From Pseudomonas viridiflava (GTDB taxonomy: Bacteria; Pseudomonadota; Gammaproteobacteria; Pseudomonadales; Pseudomonadaceae): a DNA stretch of 35,607 bases. A program made the position numbers and the translations under genes. Shown in pieces: positions 11,804 to 20,565 of the stretch (positions are counted from its first letter, which is position 1; the number at the start of each line of letters is the position of its first letter). The notes beneath the pieces were generated by a model that was not told the DNA's origin, ran no database searches, and saw nothing but the letters and a program-made list of their open reading frames with translations. The stretch spans positions 1-35,607 of the forward strand of contig NZ_UTBG01000010.1 of NCBI RefSeq assembly GCF_900580675.1, given 5' to 3'.

Positions 11804-12726
11804 GCCAGTACCCCCGCTTCCGGCAAGTGGCCAGGCTGGGTGGCCAGGTGCTTGTCCAGTCCAAAACGCTGCAAAAGCTGGCGCGCGTCGAAGGGCGCGC
11901 GCACTTTGATGTCGTTGTCGAAAAAGCAAAATATGTCGCGCTGTTTGCGCGCGCGAGGCTTGTGTTGTGGGTCGACCAGCTGGGCATCCGCAGGTTGCTT
12001 GCCCTGAGCCCAGCGCTCGATACGATCCCCCCAGCGCTTGAGGGCTTCGTCGGTGTAACCACTGGCGTAGAGTTTTTTGTCGCCGTGCAAACGCAGGTAC
12101 ATGAAGTTGGCGGTGACGTCTTCCAGATACGGCCACTTGCCCGCGGTGTCCGCCACCACCAAGGCCACGCCGTGCTTATCCAGCATCTGCACGAACTCCG
12201 GCACGGCGAAGCTTTTATGACGAATCTCCACGGCATGGCGCAGCGGCCTCTTGCCATGGGCTTGCAGGCTCGCCTTGCCGTTGAGGCGCGGCTCATGCTC
12301 GCGGGCGAGGGCGGCCGCCTGCTGGGTGTCGGTGGGCAATTGCGCGAGGAAGGCTTCGAACAGCGGCGGGTCGAACTTGAAACTCGGCGGAAACTGCCAA
12401 AGGATCGGCCCGAGTTTCTCTTTCAGCTCCAGCACCCCGGACGCGAAGAAATTCGCCATCGGCGTGTGCACGTCGCGCAGGCGCAGGATGTGCGTGATAT
12501 AGCGCGGCGCTTTCACGCTGAACATGAAGTCTTCAGGCGTGTCGGCGTACCACTCGGCATAACGCTTGGGGTTTTGCAGCGCATAGAACGAGCCGTTGAT
12601 TTCGATGCTGTTGACGGCACGTGACGCAAACTGCAACTCGCGTTTCTGGGTCAGCCCCTCCGGGTAGAAATCCCCCCGCCAAGGCGTGTAGCGCCAGCCG
12701 GAAATGCCGATATGAATCGCCGCCAT
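11800..12726 (-). CDS. DUF72 (YecE-like) TIM-barrel protein
   Basis: A 308-residue DUF72 protein with the family N-terminus [19 protein letters not shown], the motif [18 protein letters not shown], the core [10 protein letters not shown] and the late FFDNDIKV segment. The family folds as a TIM barrel related to xylose-isomerase-like enzymes; its reaction is unknown. The gene is first in the operon and overlaps ybhP by 4 nt, so here the protein is made together with lipid genes. No signal peptide is seen. Confidence 0.87.
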   Translation of the reverse strand: MAAIHIGISGWRYTPWRGDFYPEGLTQKRELQFASRAVNSIEINGSFYALQNPKRYAEWYADTPEDFMFSVKAPRYITHILRLRDVHTPMANFFASGVLELKEKLGPILWQFPPSFKFDPPLFEAFLAQLPTDTQQAAALAREHEPRLNGKASLQAHGKRPLRHAVEIRHKSFAVPEFVQMLDKHGVALVVADTAGKWPYLEDVTANFMYLRLHGDKKLYASGYTDEALKRWGDRIERWAQGKQPADAQLVDPQHKPRARKQRDIFCFFDNDIKVRAPFDARQLLQRFGLDKHLATQPGHLPEAGVLA

Positions 12727-12824
12727 GCTTACTCCCGTGGATAGTGGGTCGAGTGACCTCCGTTTTGGAATGACTGCGATTTTTGTCGGAAAGTTTCCAC
12801 GGTCCTACAGACGGTACACGCACA

Positions 12825-12852
12825 AAATGGGGGAGGGGGCTTGCCCCGAATG
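12825..12852. repeat. Solitary REP-like sequence
   Basis: AAATGGGGGAGGGGGCTTGC followed by CCCGAAT resembles one arm of the REPINs elsewhere in the window (GTGGGAGGGGGCTTGCTCCCGAT), with no inverted partner nearby. It is probably a decayed singlet. It lies in the 169-nt gap between the divergent DUF72 start and the MFS stop; nothing else is seen in that gap. Confidence 0.55.
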
Positions 12853-12895
12853 CAGTGTCAGCCTCCATCTACATGGGTACGACAGTGACGCTGGA

Positions 12896-14098
12896 TCAGT
12901 GTCCGGCGACGGTGCGTGTCGAGCTTTCGGCATACACAGGCCCAAGCCGGTCCAACCGACCACTCCAAGCCGTCAGCGTCAGGGCCACCAGCACCACCAG
13001 GCCGCCGATCCACGCGGTGTGGATCAGCCCCATATGGGCCACGATCAAACCACCGGCCCACGCACCACCGGCGATCCCCAGGTTAAACGCGGCGATATTC
13101 AGGCCCGAGGCCACGTCCACTGCATTCGGCGTGTGATGCTCGGCCTGGCGCACCACATACACCTGCAGGCCCGGCACGTTGCCGAAAGCGACTGCGCCCC
13201 AGACCAGCACGGTGGCCAGGGCCAGCCATGGGTTGCTGGCGGTCAGGGTCAGCACGAACAACACCGCGGCGAGCAGTGCGAAGATGATTTTCAACGCACT
13301 GATTGGCCCGCGCTTATCGGCCAGCTTGCCGCCCCAGATATTCCCGGCCGCGACCGAGATGCCATACACCAGCAACACCAGGCTCACGGTGCCGGCGCTG
13401 AAACCGGAGATGTCCTGAAGGATCGGCGCCAGGAAGGTAAACGCGATAAACGAACCGCCGTAGCCGACCGCCGTCATCGCATACACCAGCAGCAGTCGGG
13501 GCTGCTTGAGCACTTGCAGCTGTTGCAGCAACGACGCGGGTTTGCTGTGGGCAATGTTCTTCGGCACGTAGATCAGGCTGCCGATAAACGCGATCACGCC
13601 CAGCACCGAGACGGCAAGGAAGGTTTCGCGCCAGCCAAAGTGCTGGCCAATAAAGGTGCCCAGCGGCACGCCGGTGACCAGGGCCACGGTCAAGCCGGTA
13701 AACATGATCGCAATCGCGCTGGCGGCTTTCTCCTTGGGCACCAGGCTGGTAGCGATGGTCGAGCCAATCGAAAAAAACACCCCGTGGGCCAGGCCGGTAA
13801 CAATCCGTGCCAGCACCAACGACTCATAACTCGGCGCCTGCCAGGCCAGCAAGTTACCAAGGGTGAACAGCACCATCAGCGACAGCAGCAGGAATTTGCG
13901 CGGCACCTTGCCGGTGAGCGCGGTCAGCACCGGCGCGCCGATGGCCACGCCCAGCGCGTAAAGGCTGACCAACAGCCCGGCAGACGGCAGGTCGACGCCA
14001 AGGTCGGCGCCGATAGTGGGTAACAGGCCAACGATGACGAACTCAGTCGTCCCGATGGCAAAAGCGCTGAGGGTCAGCGCGAGCAAGGCAATGGGCAT
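12896..14098 (-). CDS. AraJ/YdhP-type MFS efflux transporter
   Basis: A 400-residue 12-TM inner-membrane transporter of the drug/sugar efflux branch of MFS. The N-terminus (LALTLSAFAIGTTEFVIVGLLPTI) carries the GTTEFV signature of the AraJ/SotB/YdhP family, with the MFS loop (LTGKVPRKFLL) and the motif C-like stretch FMGLT replaced by FTGLTVALVTGVPLGTFIG. The substrate is unknown; relatives export sugars, chloramphenicol or purine analogues. A 6-bp inverted repeat 84-104 nt upstream may be an operator. No regulator gene is adjacent. Confidence 0.87.
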   Translation of the reverse strand: MPIALLALTLSAFAIGTTEFVIVGLLPTIGADLGVDLPSAGLLVSLYALGVAIGAPVLTALTGKVPRKFLLLSLMVLFTLGNLLAWQAPSYESLVLARIVTGLAHGVFFSIGSTIATSLVPKEKAASAIAIMFTGLTVALVTGVPLGTFIGQHFGWRETFLAVSVLGVIAFIGSLIYVPKNIAHSKPASLLQQLQVLKQPRLLLVYAMTAVGYGGSFIAFTFLAPILQDISGFSAGTVSLVLLVYGISVAAGNIWGGKLADKRGPISALKIIFALLAAVLFVLTLTASNPWLALATVLVWGAVAFGNVPGLQVYVVRQAEHHTPNAVDVASGLNIAAFNLGIAGGAWAGGLIVAHMGLIHTAWIGGLVVLVALTLTAWSGRLDRLGPVYAESSTRTVAGH

Positions 14099-14417
14099 GG
14101 CTGCAACTCCGGTGGGTTTGAATCAGGAGCGCAGTGTCTGGTGTTGGCCTGTGCGGAAAAAGCCAGGGAACGGCATTTGATATTTGTCGTTAGCGCACAA
14201 ATCCGTCTGAGCTTGCCCCAGCAATACTCGAGACTAAGCTTGATAAAGGCGTCGCCACGGTGAATGGTGTTGAAATGCCATCTATGGCGTGATCAAATCC
14301 CCCGCGATCTACTCAATTCAAGATATTGCAGGGCCTGTTCATGGATGATGCCGCTAACGCTTTCGTGCGTTGGTAGTGGGGTCGGCGGCTCTTTTCATAA
14401 AGGCCGGAACCCATCAA
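14099..14417. other. Divergent intergenic region between the MFS gene and the envelope operon
   Basis: 319 nt without a convincing gene. It must hold the promoters for both directions, but I cannot pick clear -35/-10 pairs. A perfect inverted repeat ATTTGT (14182-14187) / ACAAAT (14197-14202) with a 9-nt spacer could be an operator for the MFS gene. Base composition is less G+C-rich than the flanking genes. Confidence 0.4.
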
Positions 14418-15860
14418 GTGAATACCTCTTTCACCCGAAAAATCAGCCTGCTTGCCGGTGCAATGGCGCTCAGTAGCTGCGCAACGCTAAACGATGCGGG
14501 CAAAAACTACGGTACGGCCATTGGCTGTGCAGGCGGTGCGTTGCTCGGCGCCGGTTTGACCTACGCGATCACAGGCGACGCAAAAAAGGCCATCGTGGGC
14601 GGTGGCGTCGGCGGCGCAGTCGGTTGCGTGGCGGGTAATCTGTGGCAGAACCGCTTGCAAGAAATTGAGCGAATCGGCCGCGAAGAAAACCTGAATATCC
14701 AGGTGCAGACGTTGCAGAGCCAGGAAGTGGCCGCCGGTAACGCGAGCGCACCTGCGCCGACAGACGCGGGGATCGTCGCCCAGGTGCAGGATGAAGGCAT
14801 GTTCGCCACCGGCAGTGCGCAGTTGAGCGCCAATGGTCAGCGTCAGGTTCGCAAGCTGGCTGCCGCGTTTGCGCCCAAACCCGGTCAGAACAGCCAGGCT
14901 GCAATTCTCGTGGTCGGACATACCGATGCCACCGGCAGTGCGGCCACCAACCAGCGGCTGTCCGAACAACGCGCGCGCGCCGTGGCGTCGATCCTTGCTG
15001 AGCAAGGCGTTGCCGCGCAGCGTATGTTTTTCCAGGGCGCAGGAGCGTCCCGGCCCATCGCCGATAACAGCGACAGCCAGCAGCGCGGTAAGAACCGTCG
15101 TGTTGAAATCGTTGAAGTCACTGACCGCAACATGCTGGTCAAGCGCGTTAACGCTGAACAAAACAACACCAAGTACCTCGCGCACGGGACATCGACCGAG
15201 CCAGCGCGTACCGTCGCCAGCGCGCCAAAAAGCAAACCCACAGGGGCGACCAAGCCCGCCGAGCAGAGCAAACCCGCCGATGCGGGCACCGCCTTGGTAG
15301 ATTTCGGCGGCCAACCGGCCAGCGACACCCGCTGGACCCTTGGCCAGGCCATCGCACCGAAAAAAGCCGGTTTTGCGCTGGTGGCCAGTGCTCACGCCAG
15401 TGACCTGCCCTCCAGCAGTTGCGAATCGGACCGGCCGCGGGAAAGCGGCAAGGTGTTCAACCTGGCCAGCGGCAAAGCGCTGGATACGCAAGTCACCACG
15501 CAATACCTGCCGGGTTACAACAACCGCGTCTGGGCCAACCTGGTCAACGGGCACCTGGTGACCTTGTCACCGGTTTCGATTCTGCGCGATGGCGCGAGCG
15601 TCGATCGCCAACCGTTTATCGAGGTGGTCAAGGGTTACGACCAAGGCAACCGCAAGTCGATAAAAAGCAAGGCCGTGGCTAACACCTATGAAGGTGAGGA
15701 CATGGTGCTTTATCGGGTGTTCACCCAGGACCCCAAGGCCCCCGTCTCGTGCATCGACGTGGTGTTCAGCAAGAAAAATTCCGAAGCGACCGATGGTGCC
15801 TTGTTTTATTCGCGCACCCGTGAGGCCTTCACCACCCGTTTCGTGCCGATTCGCGCGTAA
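14418..15860 (+). CDS. OmpA-family lipoprotein with glycine zipper and a C-terminal region of unknown function
   Basis: Predicted outer-membrane lipoprotein of 480 residues. The GTG at 14418 is chosen because it gives a compact lipoprotein signal ending in LSSC (Cys21); an upstream TTG at 14370 would bury the signal. Order: signal 1-20; glycine zipper about 33-74 (GCAGGALLGAG..., GGGVGGAVG); a short helical stretch; OmpA-like peptidoglycan-binding domain about 126-235 with Asp170 and Arg185, the two residues that hold meso-diaminopimelate, spaced as in E. coli OmpA. The last roughly 240 residues, including a Lys/Pro/Ala-rich stretch, match no family I know. First gene of a four-gene run; the next starts 18 nt later. 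Confidence 0.85.
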   Translation: MNTSFTRKISLLAGAMALSSCATLNDAGKNYGTAIGCAGGALLGAGLTYAITGDAKKAIVGGGVGGAVGCVAGNLWQNRLQEIERIGREENLNIQVQTLQSQEVAAGNASAPAPTDAGIVAQVQDEGMFATGSAQLSANGQRQVRKLAAAFAPKPGQNSQAAILVVGHTDATGSAATNQRLSEQRARAVASILAEQGVAAQRMFFQGAGASRPIADNSDSQQRGKNRRVEIVEVTDRNMLVKRVNAEQNNTKYLAHGTSTEPARTVASAPKSKPTGATKPAEQSKPADAGTALVDFGGQPASDTRWTLGQAIAPKKAGFALVASAHASDLPSSSCESDRPRESGKVFNLASGKALDTQVTTQYLPGYNNRVWANLVNGHLVTLSPVSILRDGASVDRQPFIEVVKGYDQGNRKSIKSKAVANTYEGEDMVLYRVFTQDPKAPVSCIDVVFSKKNSEATDGALFYSRTREAFTTRFVPIRA

Positions 15861-15878
15861 GATTCAAGGAAATACACC

Positions 15879-17441
15879 ATGGAAGAGTTCAGCTTCAATG
15901 CGCTGACGGCCCTGCTCTGGGCAAACAAAGTCATCACCGGCCTGGTGATTTCCACGCTGCTGGCTGCCATCTTGATCCAGGCGTATTGGGAAAAAGTCGG
16001 CTATTTTGTGATGCGTGTGTGGCATGGCGTGCCGGTAATTGGCAAGGTGGCGCGCCTGTCGAAGCAAAGCCTGATGCTCGACTCCCACGGCTGGCCGAAA
16101 TCGGAAAGCGAGCTGTGCGACGCTTACTATTCACGCTATGAAAAGATTGGCGCGAAAAACGTCGATTTTTTCAATAAAAGTGAATCCTACCTGCGCACAA
16201 TCGGTGAGCGCGGACGTCGCGAGCGACCGTTCTGGGTGTTTGCGCTGATCTTCATGCTGATCATGTTCGAGGCCGTGGGTTTTGCTTACGTGTTGGTGCC
16301 GTTCATCAACCAGAACCTGTCGGCCAACGATCAAAGCTGGATGGGTTGGCTGTTCGCGTTTCTGCTGGCGGTTGCCTCGGCGATCCTTGCCGAAGTGACT
16401 GGCCGTACCGTGCATAAGAACGCGTTGATCAGCAAAGCTCGCCACTGGTGGGAAAACGACCCAGAAAGTGATCGACCGTCCCAGCTCAAGGAATTGCCTG
16501 GTATCGGTATCAAACATACCGATAGCGATAAAGACGGCAAGGACTACAACCGCATCCTGGCGCGCGTCAACGTCAACCATACGGTGACACCGAGCCATGG
16601 CTGGATGGTCACCACGGGCATTTGGATTGCAATTATTGCGATCGCGGCGTTCGGCATCCGCACGATGCAGCTCAAAAGCATCGAGACTGAAATGGTCGGC
16701 AGCCCGCATGCGTTTGCCCAGCAGAATTACGACTCAGCCAGCCCGTTTGAATTGCCAGCCGATTCGGCGGCCATCAATGACCAGGCAGACAAGCAAACCC
16801 TGACCGACAAGATGGACGCGATCCGTAAAGCCTCGCTGATTACTTTCATCGTGCTGTCAGTGATCTATATCGCGATTCAGATCACCAGCATCTGGTTGGC
16901 GTCGATCTTCGGCTTCGCCGGCGTCGAGTCGAAAACCGCGTGGGAACACACGCACAAGTTTTCCAGTGGCGAGGCCCTGGAAAACTGGATGCAAAGCCAG
17001 CGTGTGGAAATTGCTGCCCATGCCGATCACAAATTGAGCAAGTTGCAGCTCAAACTGGCTGGTCGCACGACAACCAACGCCCAGCAACAGGCGGCGTTGA
17101 CCAGCGCGCATAACCGCAATTTCGAGACCTACCTGCCGCGTAAGCAGGTCATGCCTGGCGCGCCAGAGGCGCCGGCCAAACCGATATTCGTCCCGCCCGC
17201 TGCGGTTGTGGCTGAGGCTGAGGCTGAGGCTGCTGCCCCTGCCCCTGCAGTGTCGCCAGCTCCTGAACAGCCCGTTGCTGCGTCGGCGAGCCTTGACGCT
17301 CTGCGCAGCAAGGACCTGACGGCCTACAGTGAAGAGCAACTGGCGACCATCAGCCGTGCCAAGGGCCATGCCCTGGAAGACGTACTAGCGCTTCGAGCCG
17401 AACAGCAACTGCTCAAAGACTTCGACGCCGCAGGTGCCTGA
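15879..17441 (+). CDS. Five-TM inner-membrane protein of unknown family
   Basis: 520 residues that I do not recognise. Hydrophobic segments are seen at about 10-35, 118-142, 154-174, 243-262 and 318-346. Between TM3 and TM4 lies a charged soluble loop (about 175-240); after TM5 comes a long soluble tail with a polar helical part and an Ala/Pro/Glu-rich linker (about 440-478), ending in an Ala/Leu-rich helical segment. The ATG has AAGGAA upstream and lies 18 nt after the OmpA-like gene. The next gene starts directly after its stop. Context suggests it is the inner-membrane partner of the lipoprotein and the VWA-like protein; this is inference. Confidence 0.8.
   Translation: MEEFSFNALTALLWANKVITGLVISTLLAAILIQAYWEKVGYFVMRVWHGVPVIGKVARLSKQSLMLDSHGWPKSESELCDAYYSRYEKIGAKNVDFFNKSESYLRTIGERGRRERPFWVFALIFMLIMFEAVGFAYVLVPFINQNLSANDQSWMGWLFAFLLAVASAILAEVTGRTVHKNALISKARHWWENDPESDRPSQLKELPGIGIKHTDSDKDGKDYNRILARVNVNHTVTPSHGWMVTTGIWIAIIAIAAFGIRTMQLKSIETEMVGSPHAFAQQNYDSASPFELPADSAAINDQADKQTLTDKMDAIRKASLITFIVLSVIYIAIQITSIWLASIFGFAGVESKTAWEHTHKFSSGEALENWMQSQRVEIAAHADHKLSKLQLKLAGRTTTNAQQQAALTSAHNRNFETYLPRKQVMPGAPEAPAKPIFVPPAAVVAEAEAEAAAPAPAVSPAPEQPVAASASLDALRSKDLTAYSEEQLATISRAKGHALEDVLALRAEQQLLKDFDAAGA
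17211..17233 (+). repeat. In-frame GCTGAG hexamer repeat
   Basis: About 3.5 tandem copies of GCTGAG encode alternating Ala-Glu within the Ala/Pro linker of the five-TM protein, followed by short CTGCCC-like units. Slippage would change linker length by two residues without breaking the frame. Confidence 0.6.
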
Positions 17442-18272
17442 ATGAATATCTCGCGGTTTTGCTGTGCCCTGCTGTTGGCGCCGTTGATGGCGGTGGCAGG
17501 CGAGCGCAATGACATTCCAGACTGCTATGCCTACGCCAAGGTCGGGGAATTTCGCCCGGCTGAGGCCGGCAGAGAGTTGACGATCATCATTGACCAGACG
17601 ATCCCTATGCCCGAGGTCATCCAGAAAGCGACTTGGGCGCAGGTGCAGCGCTTCGTCCAGCCGGGCGACAAGGTTCGGCTGTACAGCTTTTCAGCGTTTG
17701 TGCCGGGGCAGTTCACGCAACTGCGGTTTGCTGGCGAACTCAACCGAGGCGTTGACGACAAAGCCCGCGGCCAGGTCGGCATGCAATCGCTGCGCACCCT
17801 TGATACCTGTCTTGGCGAACAACGCAGCTTTTTCAACAAAACCTTGGGCAAGGTATTCGTGACGACGCTGCGCGAAGCGTCCGAAGACATTGCGCGCAGT
17901 GAAATCTTTCACTCACTGCGCGAAATCGGTAAGGATCTCGGTCAACAGCCGGCGCAGGAGCGCGTCGTCCTGTTGATCTCCGACATGCTTGAAAACAGTG
18001 ACTTCGGCAGCTTCTACGCGAACAACCGGATTCGCGATCTGCAACCTGAAGCCGAGCTCAAGCGGGTGGCCGACAAGGGCCTGTTCGCCGACCTGCAAGG
18101 CGCACGGGTGTATGTGACCGGCGCGGCGTTGGTGACCAAGGACATCAAGCAGGCCTATCGTTCGGGCAAGACCATCCAGGCGCTGGAAGACTTCTGGAAA
18201 GGCTATTTCGCGGGTTCCAACGCGCAATTAATAGCATTTGGGGCGCCCAGCCTGAATGTCGACCTGAAGTGA
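17442..18272 (+). CDS. Periplasmic VWA-like protein of unknown function
   Basis: 276 residues. A signal peptide (MNISRFCCALLLAPLMAVAG) is followed by a Rossmann-like layout typical of von Willebrand A domains: strand LTIIIDQTIPM at about 46-56, GDKVRLYSFSAF at about 75-86, and VVLLISDMLENSDF at about 173-186. The metal site is degenerate: DQTIP stands where DxSxS is expected, so metal-dependent ligand binding is doubtful. It starts right after the stop of the five-TM gene, implying coupling. I know no named relative. A scaffold or ligand-binding role in the periplasm between the lipoprotein and the membrane partners is inferred. Confidence 0.75.
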   Translation: MNISRFCCALLLAPLMAVAGERNDIPDCYAYAKVGEFRPAEAGRELTIIIDQTIPMPEVIQKATWAQVQRFVQPGDKVRLYSFSAFVPGQFTQLRFAGELNRGVDDKARGQVGMQSLRTLDTCLGEQRSFFNKTLGKVFVTTLREASEDIARSEIFHSLREIGKDLGQQPAQERVVLLISDMLENSDFGSFYANNRIRDLQPEAELKRVADKGLFADLQGARVYVTGAALVTKDIKQAYRSGKTIQALEDFWKGYFAGSNAQLIAFGAPSLNVDLK

Positions 18273-18330
18273 ACCATCGCGGCCCAAACCCGTCAGTTCC
18301 TTACACACCCTGTTGAAGGAGCCCGGTGTT

Positions 18331-20433
18331 TTGCCGAATCTAAAGACTGCCTTACTGCTCGGCGCGCTGCTGTTTTGCGGCAGCGGCGCACTGCAAGCCG
18401 CGGCGACCGCGCCTGAACCCGAGGCGCCGGCCAAGCCGGAGCTGCTGGTGGAAGGCGGACTGCTCGGTGCCATCAGCTCCAGCATCGATGATGTGCAACA
18501 GAAGCTGGACCTCAACCAGAACCTGATCGATGAGTGGCGCCTGCGTGCCGACCGCGCGGCGGATGAAGTCGGGCGGCTGGTCGATCAGACGTCCGCGCGT
18601 TCGCCGTGGAGCGTCGCCGGCGATTTCCTGTTGCTGTCCGGGGTGTGGATCGGCGCGTTCACGCTGCTGACCGTGCTTGGGCGCTTTTTCGTGGGGCGTT
18701 TGAGCCGGCGTTCATTCTTTGAAAGGCGCGAGCGTCTGCGGGCGGTGCTTGGGTATGTGGTGCCGTATGCGATTCCGGCGTTGATCTGCCTGCCGCTGAC
18801 CCTGTCCGTCAGCCACTTTTTACCCACCTCGGTGGGCCGCGCGCTGGCGCTGTGTTTTGCCTACGCCACCAGCAGCGGTATCTTTTCGACCTCGATGTTG
18901 CTGTGCGTGATTGTGATGTTCAACGTCGGCCACAAGCGCCCGGCGGTGCAGATTATTCGCGATTATTGCCCCAAGCCGCTGTTCCTGATCGGCTTCCTCG
19001 CCGCCCTCAGCGATGCGCTGACCAGCCCGCAGATCGCGCGTCAGCTGGGCGGCAATATCACCAGCAGCATCGCGGTTTTTACCGGTTTGTTCGCGGCAGT
19101 GATCTTTGGTGTGCTGGTGGTGCGCCTGCGCCGTCCGGTGGCGCATCTGATCCGCAATCGGCCGTTGGCCCAGCGCCTCAAACACCCGGCGCTGCAGCAG
19201 TCGCTGCGGGTGTTTTCCGGGCTGTGGTACTGGCCGATCCTGTTGATGGTGCTGGTCTCGGCGATCAACCTGATCGGCGCCGGCGACGATAACCAGAAGG
19301 CGCTGCGGTGTGCGCTGTTCACCACCATCCTGCTGATCGGCACGGTGTTTCTCAGCACGGTGTTGCAACACCTGTTCAGGTCGCGCAGCCAGGTGGCGAT
19401 CCAGCGCAGCAGCGCGTACAAGGAGCGCTTCCTCAGTCTGTTGCACGCGATTCTGCGCATTGTCATGGCGATTGCGTTTATCGAAATCCTCGGGCGCATC
19501 TGGGGCGTTTCGCTGTTCGAATTTGCCCAGCGCAACTCGGTAGGCCGCGCGATCAGCGACTCTCTCAGCAGCATTGGCCTGATCCTGCTGATGACCTGGC
19601 TGTTCTGGGTGGTGCTCGACACGGCGATCCAGGAAGCGCTGAAACCACCGGTCAACAAACGCTCGAGCCGCCAGCCCAGCACTCGGGTCAAGACCATCCT
19701 GCCGTTGCTGCGTAATGCGATAAAAATCATCCTGGTGGTGATCTGTGCGATCACCACCATGGCCAACCTGGGCATCAACGTCGCGCCGTTGCTGGCGGGT
19801 GCCGGTGTGGTCGGCCTGGCGATCGGTTTCGGCTCCCAGCAGTTGGTGCAGGACGTGATCACCGGCCTGTTCATCATCATCGAAGACACGCTGTCGATCG
19901 GCGATTGGGTGGTGCTCGACTCCGGGCACGCCGGCACCGTCGAAGGCCTGACCATCCGCACGCTGCGCCTGCGCGACGGCAAGGGCTTTGTGCACTCGGT
20001 GCCGTTCGGGCAGATCAAGGCGGTCACCAACCAGTCGCGGCAGTTTGCCTACGCGTTTTTCTCGGTGCAGTTCACTTACGACACCGACGTGGACAAGGCC
20101 GTGGAGTTGATCCGCGAGGCCGGCCAGTCGATCCGCGACGACGTGTTCCTCAAGTACAACCTGCAAGGGCCGCTGGAGGTGTTCGGCGTCGACAAGATGG
20201 ACCTCAACGGCGTGGTGCTGACCGCGCAGTTCCGGACCGTCTCGGGCGGGCAATATGCGGTGAGCCGTGCGTTTAACCAACGGCTGAAAAAGCTTGTGGA
20301 TAACTGTGATGAGGTGCACTTCGCGCAAACTTATCCACAGCAGGTTTTGTTGCCTAAGCGCACAACCCAGGCGGATGAGCCGGGTGAAGATGTGCCGGCT
20401 TCGGTGGTGGTGACGGAGCAGCCGCGTACTTAA
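18331..20433 (+). CDS. Large MscS-family mechanosensitive channel
   Basis: A 700-residue inner-membrane channel. A signal peptide (LKTALLLGALLFCGSGALQAA) precedes a short periplasmic part, several extra TM helices, then the MscS core: pore helix TM3 with AGAGVVGLAIGFGSQQLVQD (about 490-509), the beta domain (IGDWVVLDSGHAGTVEGLTIRTLRLRD) and the C-terminal alpha/beta domain. Its architecture and length resemble E. coli YbiO rather than short MscS. The TTG at 18331 is chosen because AAGGAG ends 9 nt upstream; another in-frame TTG at 18313 would place the start inside that site. It releases osmolytes under tension; last gene of the operon, followed by a REPIN. Confidence 0.88.
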   Translation: MPNLKTALLLGALLFCGSGALQAAATAPEPEAPAKPELLVEGGLLGAISSSIDDVQQKLDLNQNLIDEWRLRADRAADEVGRLVDQTSARSPWSVAGDFLLLSGVWIGAFTLLTVLGRFFVGRLSRRSFFERRERLRAVLGYVVPYAIPALICLPLTLSVSHFLPTSVGRALALCFAYATSSGIFSTSMLLCVIVMFNVGHKRPAVQIIRDYCPKPLFLIGFLAALSDALTSPQIARQLGGNITSSIAVFTGLFAAVIFGVLVVRLRRPVAHLIRNRPLAQRLKHPALQQSLRVFSGLWYWPILLMVLVSAINLIGAGDDNQKALRCALFTTILLIGTVFLSTVLQHLFRSRSQVAIQRSSAYKERFLSLLHAILRIVMAIAFIEILGRIWGVSLFEFAQRNSVGRAISDSLSSIGLILLMTWLFWVVLDTAIQEALKPPVNKRSSRQPSTRVKTILPLLRNAIKIILVVICAITTMANLGINVAPLLAGAGVVGLAIGFGSQQLVQDVITGLFIIIEDTLSIGDWVVLDSGHAGTVEGLTIRTLRLRDGKGFVHSVPFGQIKAVTNQSRQFAYAFFSVQFTYDTDVDKAVELIREAGQSIRDDVFLKYNLQGPLEVFGVDKMDLNGVVLTAQFRTVSGGQYAVSRAFNQRLKKLVDNCDEVHFAQTYPQQVLLPKRTTQADEPGEDVPASVVVTEQPRT

Positions 20434-20452
20434 TGATTGGTGTCGCCTGAGC

Positions 20453-20548
20453 TGGCCTCTTCGCGAGCAAGCCCGCTCCCACATTTGAACCGCATTCCAA
20501 GGATGTACTCGGTCAAAATGTGGGAGCGGGCTTGCTCGCGAAGAGGCC
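20453..20548. repeat. REPIN with long, nearly perfect arms
   Basis: The left arm (20453-20486, GGCCTCTTCGCGAGCAAGCC...) and right arm (20515-20548) are inverted copies over about 34 nt with almost no mismatch, separated by about 28 nt. It lies between the convergent stops of the MscS-like gene and lhr, and can form a strong hairpin in either transcript. Confidence 0.9.
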
Positions 20549-20565
20549 CTCGAAGTCACCTCAAC

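Noticed and set aside
14370..14417. Longer N-terminus for the OmpA-like lipoprotein (TTG at 14370)
   Set aside because: It would add 16 residues before a well-formed lipoprotein signal; GTG at 14418 gives a standard signal length.
18820..20559. 579-codon open frame on the minus strand
   Set aside because: Antisense to the MscS-like channel and continues through a REPIN; no recognisable motif.
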